A stretch of DNA of 64,000 nt, from contig NC_037596.1 of the NCBI RefSeq assembly GCF_003073045.1, forward strand, positions 7,025,416 to 7,089,415, given 5' to 3'. Made by a program: the position numbers and the translations under genes. Below are positions 1 through 12,059 of the stretch, piece after piece (within the stretch, counting starts at the first letter, position 1; the number at the start of each line of letters is the position of its first letter). The notes below the pieces were generated by a model, which saw only the letters and a list, made by a program, of their open reading frames with translations, had not been told where the DNA came from and did not search any database. The stretch comes from Pomacea canaliculata. Lineage: Eukaryota > Mollusca > Gastropoda > Architaenioglossa > Ampullariidae.

Positions 1-1985
1 TGGGACAGGAGCCGCTTCGGTTGCTCAAGTCTTCATGTTTCTGTTAGTGAAGCTCATGTTCATCTTGACCCTGGAGCTGTAGATTGCCATTGGTGCGTGC
101 CATGTGCCTTACGAAAATAATCTTAACGGTCTCCTGACTGCAGCTTGAATAAAATTTTTAAAATATTTTTTTTTTGTTTACGATCATTGTATCATTCGTT
201 TATAGATGGTAAAACTTTTGTATTGACTTTTGGACAATATTTTATGCTATAAGATTTGTACAGCGAAATGTTACTAGACATAAACTGGATAAGACTTTAA
301 GTATAATAAACTACATTTTTCGAGTGTAAGAATAGAAAAAGAAGATTTAAAAAATGCATTTAAAAGATAATATATCGATGTAACTATTAGAACTAACACA
401 CACACACGTGAAAAGTAATTTTGTTACACATTGCCAGGTGACAGGTTGTTGACCATTTTTGACACAGTATAAATCTGATTGATATTGTACGTTGGAATAA
501 ATTGTTTCTAAAATTCCTTCATCAATGACACTTTGTTGTTGTGTTTCCTGTGTCATTCATGTTGTTGCTGTTAAAACCTGCTGTATGACTGGAGAAGCAA
601 TATATGTATATATAAAGGGGCTACAACTCCTTCGCTCTAAAACCCTCTTGTCTCCCTTTATATTCGTTGATGTGATGTGAGAAAAAGAAGACTAACGAAC
701 ATGTGTCAGCTTCAGCATCTTTGTCAACAGCAACAACATCAGTGACAGCCAAAGATTCAAGGATTTTTTGCATTGCATGATCATAGTCTAAATATCATTC
801 TGTGTAGGTAATTTTTAAAGCATTTTAAATTTATAATTTAATAATTTTATGGTATAAAAACACTTAAATTTGTGTACATTTGTCCATGTGTTTGTTTGTG
901 CCTGCGCACGTGTGTTTGTGTTGACATATATTTGTAAGCATATATATATATGTGTTTCTATATACAGTTGCATGTATGTTGTTATTTCTTTGTGTGCTTA
1001 TGTGTTTATTTTTCTGTGTGCGTGTGTGTTCTTAACGTGTTCGTGTGTTTTCATCTATATGTGAGCATGTTTCATTATGTATGTTTTTTATTTATTTTCA
1101 ATGTGGATGCTTTAGGGTGATAGGAATGTTCGTGCACCTCATGGTGCTCACACGAGAATACAGAGAACCAAAGCTGGCAAACAGAGGAGCAGCTGTCACC
1201 ACTGTACACTGTACACGATGTGCCACTCACAACCCCGTCTGTGTTGTACACACTGCGCCATCACAATTGTGTATAGTGACTAATTAAGAAGCTACTTATT
1301 TGAACTTCCGATTAAGCTCCAGCGGCCTCTAGCTTCTTGCTACTCAGTGTTCTAATTCAAGGGCGGGAACACACACACACAAACACACACAGAGAGAAAT
1401 TTAGGCTGATACACATCACTGACAACGATTGAAAAGGCAAAATACGTGAAAAAACATTCCGAATTATACAACCACTGTAGTGACAATTGAAAAGACTCAC
1501 ATGTATTTCCAACACACATACACACACTTTCTCTCCCTGCAAACTCCCTGCTAGGCTTTCAAAGTGTCAGCTCCCCTGCTGGTTAATGTGCTCATGTAAG
1601 AAAAAAAGAACTGAATATGCAGGCCACCCTGCTTGACTTTGGGCTGAGACTGCTTTGCCAGGGTATCACAAAAGAAAACCTCCCTTTGTACATTCAACTG
1701 TTCCTTAGAATGCTTTTAACTTCGTGACATAATCAAAACATATGTCGAGACAATTATGTCTGGGGTCGCTCAGTGTCTGAAGCTGATGATAGCAAGTGAG
1801 AATGTACAAAAGATATTTTTGCACAGCTGAAGTCAGTACTTAAACTTCACATGAGTCAGTCGAAGTCTTGACTGATGGTGCGATGAACTTTGGAATATTA
1901 TTGTTTGTCGACTGCGTATCAGTGAAATCTCCAAGCTAAGCTGCTGTAAACGAAACATAGAATCTGATACTGATGGGGTGATCAG
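1..1985. other. No gene recognised; microsatellite-rich flank
   Basis: I see no supportable exon here. The stretch holds short (CA)n, (TG)n and (TA)n tracts, for example near 395-410, 940-955 and 1370-1395. The open frames are short, cysteine- and valine-rich shadows of TG repeats. The last 60 bases resemble the leader of the signal exon that starts at 1986. Confidence 0.6.
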
Positions 1986-2052
1986 ATGATAGCAACTGGA
2001 TTGGGTTACCCCGGTGGTGTGACGAAACTGGTCCTGGCCTTTACTTTTACAG
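1986..2052 (+). CDS. Orphan 67-nt signal-peptide exon (micro-exon/8-Cys type)
   Basis: The reading frame from the ATG at 1986 encodes a 22-residue signal-peptide-like sequence ending LVLAFTFTG, followed by a consensus donor (gtaggt) after 2052, so the exon ends in phase 1. Length and phase equal those of the signal exons at 4079, 43106, 58140 and 63697, and the bases just before the ATG (ctgatactgatg-ggtga) match the leader at 58140. The hydrophobic core is weaker than in the others because a Lys and a Thr interrupt it (GGVTKLVLAF). I cannot identify its downstream exons with confidence. The only phase-compatible candidate before gene 1 is 3589-3712. It may be a relict first exon or the start of a gene whose other exons are unrecognisable. 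Confidence 0.5.
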
Positions 2053-3588
2053 GTAGGTTGTTTATTTGTCTCACTTTAATAACACGTTGGCTTCAATTGT
2101 ATTATATATATACAATATATATTTTTTGATTTAAGAAAAAAAAAATATTGGATCTTGTGTTCAGCACTCGTTTTTTGCAGTATTAATCGAAATACACACT
2201 GAACTAATCTGGCTGACCACTGACAGACCAAGTACGACAACTAAATATGAACTTTAAACACACACACACAAAGAGATCTTTACTCAGTTACAATCACGAA
2301 TAATAAAAAAAATGTTCATGCTGTCTACAATCGTTGTGTTCATAACAATAGTTTCGTTTCTGTGTGAAGACTCCTGTAATTTATGAAGGATAGCATGATA
2401 TATCCAATTTGTCATAGAGTTTTTAATGCAGTCACGAAGAAAATAATTCAAAGGGGGAAATGGATCGAAAACGAAAAATTGAATAGAGGGCGGGTGAACA
2501 AGCTAAATAAGGAATAAGAAAAAAATTCAAAAGTCGAAAAACAGGAAAACTTCTATGTTGAAACTAAATCTTGCTGCATCTGTTTAGAGATCACAAGGTT
2601 TCGTGTCCGAACAGTTCCCCGGGTATTTTGATTTCCTTAACATGTTATCAGTCTTCTTCTACTTAGAGAGAACAAAATCAACACCGGGCTGATGCATTAG
2701 CAATAAAAAAAACAAATCGTCTTCTGTCTTGTTGCAGCTTACAAGTCAACCCTGTAGTATTAAGAAGTATAAACAGTGTATCTTTCACATTTGTGACTTA
2801 TTACTTTTTTCGTTGTATGACCTATTGAACAACGGAATAGCTTTCAGTATTCATTAAACCTGTTGTATAAAAGATATATATATATATACTATTTGACTTG
2901 CTTAATTAACCCTATAAATAGATAATTTAATTTGCTTGTTATGAAAAAAAATATATTTATTTTTTACCAATAAATGTGCACATAAGTTTTGTTTAACTTA
3001 ATTAATAGGTGTTCTTTTAATACAGAAAAAAACCGTAGTTTACTGAATATGTATTATCTCAGTTACCAAACACATGTACTAAGATGTATAGGTCATCGTA
3101 GCTTACTTTCTTGTGGGAAGTGGTACTTTCTTAATATATTGTCATGTTCAAATCTCTCTTTTCTCTCTATCACACACACACACTCGCTTACATACATGCA
3201 TACATATCATACTTATATGAATACTTCGTGTTAAAACATTTTTCTAGACCCTTACTTTATTGTAATGTTCAGCAACAAAATACAACCTGTATACGTCAGG
3301 CGGAAAGACACATTACCAAAAAAATCTACAATAAGTAGAAACACATTAAAAATACATTCTGAAAATAGCTGAGCTATTAAGGTCACTGGTCTCTTTTGCT
3401 CACTCTCTCTTTCAGACACAAAAGCCAGCAAGCGCGCACACACACACACACACAGATACTACTGATTTATCCACTACATATCAATCTGAAATTTCCTGGG
3501 ACTCTTTCGTTTTAATTGAAACCTTCCGCTGCAGGAAAAAAATAAAAGTGTTAAATGTCAAGCGGTTATTGCATGGTTTCACTTTCAG
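2053..3588. other. Probable intronic or intergenic DNA
   Basis: AT-rich sequence with no supportable exon. A TATATATA tract lies near 2876-2888 and CA repeats lie near 3172-3184 and 3436-3454. A weak acceptor near 2740 leads into only a few codons before a stop, so I do not call it. Confidence 0.5.
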
Positions 3589-3712
3589 CTACGGCTATGC
3601 AAGAAGAAGGAAAGCAGGAAAGAAAGAAAACGATTTATGAAAACTGCATAGTGAAGTCAACATTACTTCAATTTCCTTTGAAACTCCAGGATTTTTACTC
3701 TTTTTTTCACAG
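3589..3712 (+). other. Candidate decayed module exon A
   Basis: An open segment of 124 nt lies between a good acceptor (ctttcag) and a donor (gtaatc). It enters in phase 1 and leaves in phase 2, the phase pair used by every first exon of the 8-Cys module, and 124 nt is exactly the length of two of those exons in gene 2 (15693-15816 and 17923-18046). The translation contains E-N-C-I-V followed by a Phe-rich stretch, loosely like C-I-x-P in real modules, but the other three cysteines are missing and no B or C exon follows before gene 1. It could be a dead module fragment behind the orphan signal exon, or a coincidence. Confidence 0.25.
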
Positions 3713-3736
3713 GTAATCTTACAGTTCTATAATAGT

Positions 3737-3737
<1 letters not shown>

Positions 3738-3772
<35 letters not shown>

Positions 3773-3816
3773 GATCATCAGCAGCAGCAGCAGCATATTA
3801 TCATCATCATCATCAT
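3738..3816 (+). repeat. (CAT)n/(CAG)n trinucleotide repeat
   Basis: Tandem ATC/CAT units interrupted by about five CAG units. It lies about 260 bases before the first exon of gene 1. Confidence 0.95.
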
Positions 3817-3975
3817 CGCTGTGCTTGATATGCCACACGAAATATAGGGAAAAGTATATTTGGTCTCTGTATTTCTTTTTATCTTATTATATCATGTTAG
3901 AGCTGTATGTACCTGCATACAGATAATGTAGGCACAACACAGAGTGTAGTAATCAGATCCTTGAATGATACTCCA

Positions 3976-4092
3976 ATGAGCGTGAAAATATTACTGCTGT
4001 TATTACTGTTGTTCTCTGTTTGCTCCTCAGCAATACGAAGGAAGCTGTTGCAAGTGAAAATCCGATATTACTGTCGTGATGAAATCAAATGA
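3976..4092 (+). other. Short ORF with signal-like N-terminus overlapping the gene 1 start
   Basis: A 38-codon frame begins MSVKILLLLLLLFSVCSS and continues with a basic stretch (IRRKLLQVK), then stops 14 bases inside the first exon of gene 1 in another frame. The N-terminus looks like a signal peptide. However, the bases from about 4055 are homologous to the untranslated leader of the signal exons at 58140 and 63697, which argues for 5' UTR. It may be an upstream ORF of gene 1 or an accident of a Leu-rich (CTG/TTA) stretch. Confidence 0.2.
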
Positions 4093-7000
4093 AATGATCG
4101 GTCCGGTTGGTTTAGTCCTAATGTTCCTCGTTCTTTATTTTACAGGTACGTTCATGATTTTGCCATTGTTTTAACCTTGAAGACATCTTCCACGTAGAAT
4201 TATGAAATCTCATGAGAATATTCAACATCTTATTACATATCATAGTAGGAGATAGTGGACAGCGGTGCAGTTTTACCCCATTAAACACGACCATTAAAGG
4301 AAATCATGAATGAATGTCCCTCAGCGGATGATTGATGATGACTTATTGTTTTTACCAGACTTCAAACGTCAAAACAGAAAACTATTTTTTTTAATCGATA
4401 GCTGGTGTACTCTCGCCATTATTGTGTAATAGTTTTGCGAAAAAATAACTTAGACAAAGATTAGGCGTTTCTTTTCATACCTGGTAGACTAATATGTCAT
4501 TTAGGCCTCTCCGATGACCTTCTGGCAGGTAACGAAAGAATCTACAAGATTACACTGAGTGACCATAGAGAACGAATGGATAGCAGCTATGAGACATTGA
4601 AAGTCGTGGTCACACACACCAGAGCACAAAAAATATAGATGAAAAAAGCAGCTTCCAATATTCGGTACCTGTCGTGTTTAAAGATGGCAGCTAAAGTAAT
4701 CCGCATCATTTCATCTATATTGATGCCTTACAATCAACTTTAAAAAAGTCGCCTCCCGCGACAAATTTTCTTGACTTGATAAAAGAATTCTCGATCTAAA
4801 TGGTCATTCGTTTATTACTTTCCTGTTCATATATCTCAACATGTTTTCCTCTTGTTCTATGTCTATCAACAAACTGCGGAATATTAACACTTTTTGCACT
4901 GTTGTTCAGTCGTAGGCGCACAAGACCCGTGTGACGCCAGTGATGCTAGGAAGATCATGTCCTGTGCTTCTATTTTCGACTGGAACATATTTTCACCGAA
5001 ATGGGACACTTGTGAAAAGGAACTAATCACAAAAAAATTTTGTAGGTGAGTTGACAAAGTATTTAATATATCACTTCCTCTCATTTTGACCGTCTTGCTG
5101 GCTGTATGACTGGCTGGCTTTCTGTGCACTAAATTCGTTATGTCGTTTATGCTTTGGTATTTTTTATGTTGCTGGCTGTTAAAATAAACTAGTCTACATC
5201 GAAATGAAAAGTACCTTCACATGAGGTATCAGTTGGCTTTCTCGGAAATGTTTGTCTCATTATCAAATATTAATAAATAATAAATAATAAAAAATAAATA
5301 AATAATAGCATAAACTACAGTCAACAGCATTACCGTATTCAAGTTCTTGCTATATACTAATGTCATATGGCAACATTGCTTTATCTCAGTAGCCTAAGTA
5401 GTAAATTGAAAAAGGAATACAAATTGTTCATGGTAATTTATCTTTTGCAGAGACATGATACTGATGCACTTGTGTATGATTCAAAGTGATATTTCACCAG
5501 TTTGCTTGGAGGACAGTTCAACAGAGACAGATTTATACGGTATGATTGTGTTGGTAAATGTATCCTGTCTGCATAAAAATCTTCTAGAATAAACGTACCT
5601 GCAATTTCAAATGGCAGTATAAAGTAATAGTAAAATAAAAACAGTTGCAGTAATCACTATTCAGACATCAACTCTTATTTTTTTCTTACTAAAGCAGTGG
5701 GTGATATAAATATAGTTTAGGATCGTCACTTTTTTTTCCGTTCTGTTGGCGGATGATAGAAACAGTTTACATATCTCTTTCCCTTCTACAATCATCTCTT
5801 GGAAAGATTTTGGTTTTATAAAAATAGCATGAGGTAAAAGAACTCAATTGCCAGCCAATGTAATTGGGTTCGGGTTAGACTTAGAGCATTAAGAGTGATG
5901 GTGGTGTTGTCTGTATTGGCAAATGTACATTTTTACGATAACTGATTATTTTGTCGTTTATTGCCTTAGCGATCTACTGCGCACTTGTAGTTTATAGCGG
6001 TCACTATCTTCTCAAATACATGTAAGTATTTTTCAAATTTTTATTATTTTCTCTTGGAAGTTTTCGGCTGCTCACTGAACGACGTGGAGAAAATTTGTAC
6101 CGAAGGTAAATCGCTTTTAATCTGCTTCGAACATTTTGTCTTCTTTGTTAATATTCTCTATGGCAAGTTGAATATCACATTATTTCTCCCACCAGCAACA
6201 TTAACTTATTGGTTGTAGCACCTTCTGTACTCCTTATGTCTTTCTCTTTGTGATCATGTTATGCAATCGGTTTCTTTTTTGTCTTATTTTAACTGGTGTT
6301 TGTCTCTGAAGGTATCTTCCAAAGTATAAAATGGCTTTTTTCTTTCAGTCGCCAACTTATTCTTGTCCTATGTCCTGTTTTAGATAATCATTAACAATAT
6401 CCTGATCCTTTTTTAGTTATTACAGTAATATATCTTATATTACCTAAAGATGGCAGATGAACGGTGCAAATCGTGATCATTTTATATTTAGTGATTTCGT
6501 ACACTCATACTAACTCTCGCAAAGCCAGAAGAAAATGTTTTATCTTGATAAAACAATTCACGATCTATCTAAGCAGATATCTGTTATTTGTCTTATAATA
6601 AGTTATTTATATCAACAATACACTTTCCTCTCGCTCTGTGTTTATCAATAGAATAGCTGCTTCTCACACGTTTGTTACATTTGTCTTCAGTGCTGGAAAG
6701 ACCAGAACAGTGTGACTACGATGTAGTTGAAAAGTCAATGTCCTGTATTTCTGACAGCTTCTTGAACTTTCTATTACATCACGGCGCTTCTTGTAATACT
6801 GAACTAATAACAAAGGATCTTTGCACGTAAGTTTAAAAAGTATTAAATATTTAATGTGTGAATACCTCCCCTTCTTTTTGTTTAATTCGTTATGTTGTTG
6901 ATGCTTTTCTATTATTATTAGAATATTATGATTTTTTTGGTCTGTTAATTTAAAATGGTTTAAATTAAAACGGAAACTCTAGGTACCATACGTGTCCGAC

Positions 7001-9330
7001 CATTCTCTCGGAATTTTTATCTCATTATTACATATTAAACAGGGACGAACAGATTAAATTAAACTACTGTCAACAACATAGCTCATATTGCTATATTATT
7101 ATCAAATGGTCATTGCTTTTTCTGTCACGTTTCGAGGAAAGTAAAAAGAAAAGGAAGAACATTTTGTTGCAGAGATTTTTTATGGACTATGGAGTGCTTC
7201 ATTAAAAAAGATATTTCCTCATATTGCTTGATGTACAACGTAACAGAAGGATCTCAGCAAAACGGTATGATTTCGTTCTTAAATGAATCTGATTTACAAA
7301 TAAGATGCTAATCTTATATACATATATGCTAGTGCTATTGAAATTTTTCATTAAAGTTGAAAATTGTATTGTATTTAAATAGTTACTAAAACTCAGTTGG
7401 AACAGTCAGTATTCAGTCACCAATATTTTTAACGACGATAATGGCAGAGGTGGTAGGGAAACTTTTCATTATCTGTCGTTAATTACTAAAACACTCTGTG
7501 TACAGTTGAATTTTATCATTGTCAAATTTCTATCTGTTCTGTTACCTAATGACTGAGCACTTAAAATAAATGTTACATTTCTTTCTCACTTTTGCAAGTC
7601 TCTCTTGTGTAGAGTTTGATTGTACAGTGCGCCACTTGGAGGAAAAGTGCATCGATGATCGTTTCATCAAAAGACACGGTAGATGACACCTTTCTTCATT
7701 TCTTTGTTGACATTGTCTTTTAAGAAAAGTGAAAGATACATCATTTTTCATCAATATTGAAACCTTTACTGTAATATATTTAATTCATTCATTGTGAAGT
7801 TTTTACACTGACTAGGACTGTATCTCTATAATTAACTGCAATTTGGTTGAGCTTTTCTTCATACAAATTTAAACATTTGTAGGAGAGCTTTTTACGAAAT
7901 ATTTAGTAGTTTGGTAGTTATACCATTTTAAATCAAAATTTCTTAAAATTTAACACACTGTTCACAAAAAAATTCATTAAAAAAAAAACTAAGCCGATTT
8001 TGCAAAATCCCCCTCCTACGTTTGTAGATCTTCCTTTTAGGTAACTATTTCAAACAGAATTTTGAGTCTACTCACAAAATTGACGAAGTTATAAGCTTTT
8101 TAAAATGTTTGTTTGGGCGCCATTTTGGATTGTTTCCATGGCAACCGATAGCGCGACGAGTGCAGTAAAACTATTTTTTGAAACTTCATTCAAAGGCTAA
8201 ATAGCTGATACAAAAAAATCCGCGCTATCCCGTGAAACAAAAAACTTTTTTTTTGACCGGTGTCTGGCCTTAAGATAAGATAAGATTACTTTATTGTCCA
8301 GCAAAGGAGATGTGTCTTCCAGCATGCAAGCAGTCAGAGAGAAAATCAAAAACATCAACAATAACATCAGCAATGGCAGAAGTGAGCACACACACACACA
8401 CACGCCCGTATCAAAAGGACAATACACCAGTTTCCATGACTACATAATATTAAATGTTGTTTGAATGTCTATTCTATGCACAACACACGTTTGCCAAACA
8501 CGCATCACAGCAAACCTATTTTAGTTATCATGAGAACATGGAAAGATACAATTCTAGACTAACTTATTTATACAAAGTATCAAAACCCTCATATCAATGC
8601 AGCGCTTTTCGTCTCATTTTACTGACTCTCAAATGTCAACATGTCAGACCACTTCTTCACTCGTTTAAACATTTGTTTAATCGCTATTTGTGTTTCACTG
8701 CACAGGAGATTCGGTGCAGACTACAAAACCTGGAGGTAAGAATTTTTTGCTTACATATTATACAGGTATTAGCAAGAGGGTTAGCTGCATTTCTTGAGGA
8801 AATAATCAAAATCCCACTGTGCTCACCCCCGTTACAAATTAGTCAAAACCAAACAGAAATTTTTCAAACATTTTATCACAATATGTTTTGTTTTCCAATT
8901 GACAGGAACTTCAATTCAAACAAGAAACTCGCCATCTAAAACTCGCCATGTACAGTTGAGAGGTACACAAACTAGCCCTATATTTCTACAGTCGATGTGT
9001 ACAGCTTAGCCATATATTTCTACAGTTGGGATGTGTAGTCAGTCTAAAGCTGTATAGTCGGTATGTACGTAGGATGTTATAGTCCTGTATGTTTACAATT
9101 AAAACACAGGCTAGCTCTAGTCAGCATGTATTAGGACTAGTCCTCTTTCCTCTCTACAAATTTGGTTTTTGTTGTTGTAATTCATGTATTCTTTTTCTTT
9201 ATTTACGTGCATCATTCATGTTTCAGGGCAAACTAAAGGTGCCAGAGGAGGTTCAGTGACACACACTTCTTTTGCCCTGTTAATTGTCATCACCATCCTA
9301 TTGCTGTTTATTTCCATGCAGATTGTGTAG
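4079..9330 (+). CDS. Gene 1: GPI-anchored-type protein with two 8-cysteine modules
   Basis: Spliced model of 273 codons: 4079-4145, 4910-5045, 5451-5539, 6061-6105, 6691-6826, 7173-7264, 7613-7678, 8706-8735, 8906-8962, 9227-9330. All junctions are gt/ag and the sum keeps one frame. The first exon gives a signal peptide. I chose the ATG at 4079 rather than 4094 because the exon is then 67 nt, as in four relatives, and its leader matches theirs. Module 1 and module 2 each show C-x10-C-x15-C-x9-C-x8-C, a second exon-B cysteine, and a C-x7/8-C pair in exon C. Two short phase-1 linker exons follow, rich in Gly, Ser, Thr, Gln and basic residues. The last exon ends in about 16 hydrophobic residues up to the stop (ALLIVITILLLFISMQIV), typical of a GPI-anchor signal or tail anchor. 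Module function is unknown; a surface role is inferred. A DUF19-like or hemolymph-protein-like relationship is possible but untested. Confidence 0.82.
7940..8270. other. Unclassified dispersed-repeat-like segment in gene 1 intron
   Basis: This block in the long intron before the first linker exon has a different texture from the rest of the intron. It has A-rich runs, then a more GC-balanced core near 8113-8160 containing gcgccattttggattg and ccatggcaacc, then A-runs again. It looks like an inserted non-coding element, but I could not define terminal repeats or a target duplication. Confidence 0.25.
8268..8345 (-). mobile_element. 3' tail of a non-LTR retroelement
   Basis: Read on the minus strand, the segment ends in ggacaataaagtaatc followed by repeated ATCTTA units, the kind of short-motif tail seen at LINE and SINE 3' ends in molluscs and other animals. 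Only the 3' end is recognisable. Confidence 0.4.
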
Positions 9331-9604
9331 TTTATGTCTTCTTTTAAAACCTGTCAACACCATGTTTTTAAGTATTGCATATTCTTGTAGCTTTCTAGCT
9401 TATGTGTATCATACTGTTAGATGTCAACCAGATACTAGCACAACCTTTCTAGTGATGGCAAGTTTAAGATGAAACAATGAAAAGTATACGACAATAGCTC
9501 AGCTTTTATTACTTTGTGTCAGAGAGGATAAACAAGTAAAAGACTCTTTCTCCTATTTCACCACCTGTTTATTATCTCTTATTTAAGGAAGAAACTACAC
9601 ATGA

Positions 9605-9610
9605 AATAAA
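9605..9610 (+). terminator. Poly(A) signal of gene 1
   Basis: An AATAAA hexamer lies about 275 bases after the gene 1 stop codon. No nearer AATAAA was seen. Confidence 0.55.
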
Positions 9611-10928
9611 TTCACATTATCTCTATCAGTTAATTACTGACAACATTATCAGCGCTTTGTTCATGAAGATCTGTTTATGTTAGAACTTTATCTTGCGGTT
9701 CTTATTATTGTTAATTCTACACCACGATTAAGATTGTTTTAATGCTATTAGTTGTGTTATATTAATAAGGATGAGTCCATGCTCATGATGTCAATACAAA
9801 TATCTGCCCTTCTTTGGCTTGATACTTGTTAGTGGTTATTGTATATTATGTTTAACAATCATTTTCTTCTTTTGTAATGTCGGGACAAAACCTAGAAACC
9901 CAGACAATATGAGCAGCTTTAATGAATTGCAAGCATGAACACTCATAACACGTTGATGCCGCAAGCTTCTACCCTTTTGACTACAATGTGCTCTGTAATT
10001 ATGAGGCCAAGATTTTTCCTGAATGAAATTCATCAACTCCGTTGTCGTCGTTTGATCTGCTGCTGCGCTATCCCTGCTATTGAACAATGCTTCTGCGGTG
10101 AGATAAGGGACACAACTCTTCGATTTCTTCCTCTATTTTGTTTGTCTCCCTTTACATTCGCTTGCTTGCAAACAGAAAAAGCGCAGGCACACAAACAGGA
10201 GCAAACATCAAAATTAATATCAACCACAAGTTTAATAATAGCCGCAGCAAAGTTTCAAAGTATTAGTTTGTATACTTTACCATACCAGTTGTTAAAACTC
10301 TTATTTGGACTTATTTAAAATCTTTTGACATTTGAATTATTCTTTGATTAAAGATGTCTTTGTGTGCACGGGACTGCTGCTTATTAAACTTGTTTTTCCG
10401 GAGGTCAAATAAGAATGGCCGTTGGACGTAAGATTCCACTTAAATTAGGGGAGAAAACCCAAGTCGCAGTTGAGCGTGCTTACAATCATATGCATCGTCG
10501 TGTTAATCATTTTTCAAGCAGAAATCAACGGACGTACCTACTGAAGTCACCAAAACGTAATTTTATACGTTAGTGGGAAGATCTTAAACTACTTATCTTA
10601 TCCTCGAAATGCTAGATAATCATTATAAGCAGTAGAGAAGTGATGCACTTACAAAACTATGGCTTCGTGACTAAATCTTTGTGTTTCCATGACAGTTACT
10701 GACGTCCACACATACAAACCACTTCTGCATCTTTTGTCTCTTTCTTTTCTCTTCGTAAAGAGCTAGACTCAACTGTTTAAGAGAACCGACTCATGCAATT
10801 GCCACATGTGCCAACACCAGCAGACTGGAAGCTTTAAATCCCAATGTATACCTGTCCTGACTGCATAGGTATGTGTGTTTGCAATGCATATGTGCATTTG
10901 AATGTGTGTGTGGGTGTGTGTGTGTTGC

Positions 10929-10993
10929 TCTTGTAAAGCACGTTGAGGTTACATCAACATATACAGTTTAAAAAATGAAGTTATTATTATTAT
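10929..10993 (+). mobile_element. SINE/LINE 3' tail
   Basis: The sequence ttgtaaagcacgttgaggtt, then a short spacer and a (TTA)n run, matches the layout of the L2/CR1-type tail shared by many animal SINEs (taaagcgctttgag ... ttattatt). Only the tail is recognised and the 5' boundary is unclear. Confidence 0.5.
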
Positions 10994-11871
10994 ATATCAG
11001 TGGTTCATAACTTGTGGACTTGAGCGGAAGTGTATATACTTTGTGGTTATTTACTTTCTTGTGACTTCTTACATTTCCTGAACACATCATCCACCTATTG
11101 CTATTCTCTAAGAAATTCTTCAAGTTGTTGTCTCCCACTCCTTTTCTCTCTCTCTCACCGCCCATTGCGGACGCACACATATACTATGGTTTACGTTACT
11201 GATTTTTGTAAGTATTTTTGTATACGTTTGCTGGTAAAGTACAACGACTAACTGCAGTCTGAATTTGTAAGTTATTAAGCAGAACCATACATCTGCAGAG
11301 AAATTTGTAATTCAAACACACCGGTAACAGATACAAAAATCTTTGTAAAAAATCCGGAAACACACACTTAATAACATCTGGCTGCGCTCTCAAGAACACT
11401 GCTCTCTCTCTTATTCACTTACACACAAGCACTCACTCAAGCGCGAGAGAGAGAGAGAGAAAAAAAAATTCACATATACTGATTAATGTGAAATATAATT
11501 AAACACTAATCGCCTCAGCCAATCTCTTATTTCCGGCGAGTTTGTAATATAATACAGAAGAGGTTTCATATGGAACTGACAGCAATTATTATCAGTGTCT
11601 GATCAGTGCAAAACAAGGACTCTACAAGAGAAAAGAAAGCAGAAAAAGATTTTGCAAAATAGCAAATTACATTTAAATTAACGTACAAACATCAGCGGGC
11701 CAAAGAACTTAAACGAATGGCTTCGGCTTCACAATGCTTTCAAAAATCATTTCCTTTGTCATTACAACAATGATATCAATGACATTATCTCTACAGACAC
11801 AATTGAAAAGTTTACAGCAGAACAGAAAAGGTCGCTCTTTTAATTAGTTAAGCATGGGGCAACGTGTAGAG

Positions 11872-12059
11872 CAGACCTGGGCAACGGCCTGCCCGCGGGC
11901 CGCATCCGCCCCGCCTCCTGTCTCTGACCAGCCCGCCCGCCAGTATATATACTATATATACAGTAGTGGGTAAAACTGAGTTAACTATATTAGTCCTGCC
12001 CTCTACAACCATCCCAATTTCTCATGCGGCCCCTTTGGAAAATTAATTGCCCACTCGTG
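11872..12059. mobile_element. hAT-like MITE
   Basis: This 188-bp non-coding element begins cagacctgggcaac and ends with the near-reverse complement (ttgcccactcgtg), with GC-rich ggccgc and gcggcc blocks inside both ends. It is flanked by 8-bp direct repeats gtgtagag (11864-11871) and gtgtagaa (12060-12067). An 8-bp duplication and this terminal sequence fit the hAT superfamily. There is no transposase. Confidence 0.65.

Noticed and set aside
1045-1287. Cys-rich 80-codon frame
   Set aside because: No signal peptide or splice context; cysteine spacing does not match the 8-Cys module.
8454-8939. 161-codon open frame
   Set aside because: It runs through an intron and only overlaps the 30-nt linker exon of gene 1. 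It has no domain, and the spliced exon model explains the locus better.
9935-10318. 127-codon open frame
   Set aside because: No domain, signal or splice support; ordinary intergenic composition.
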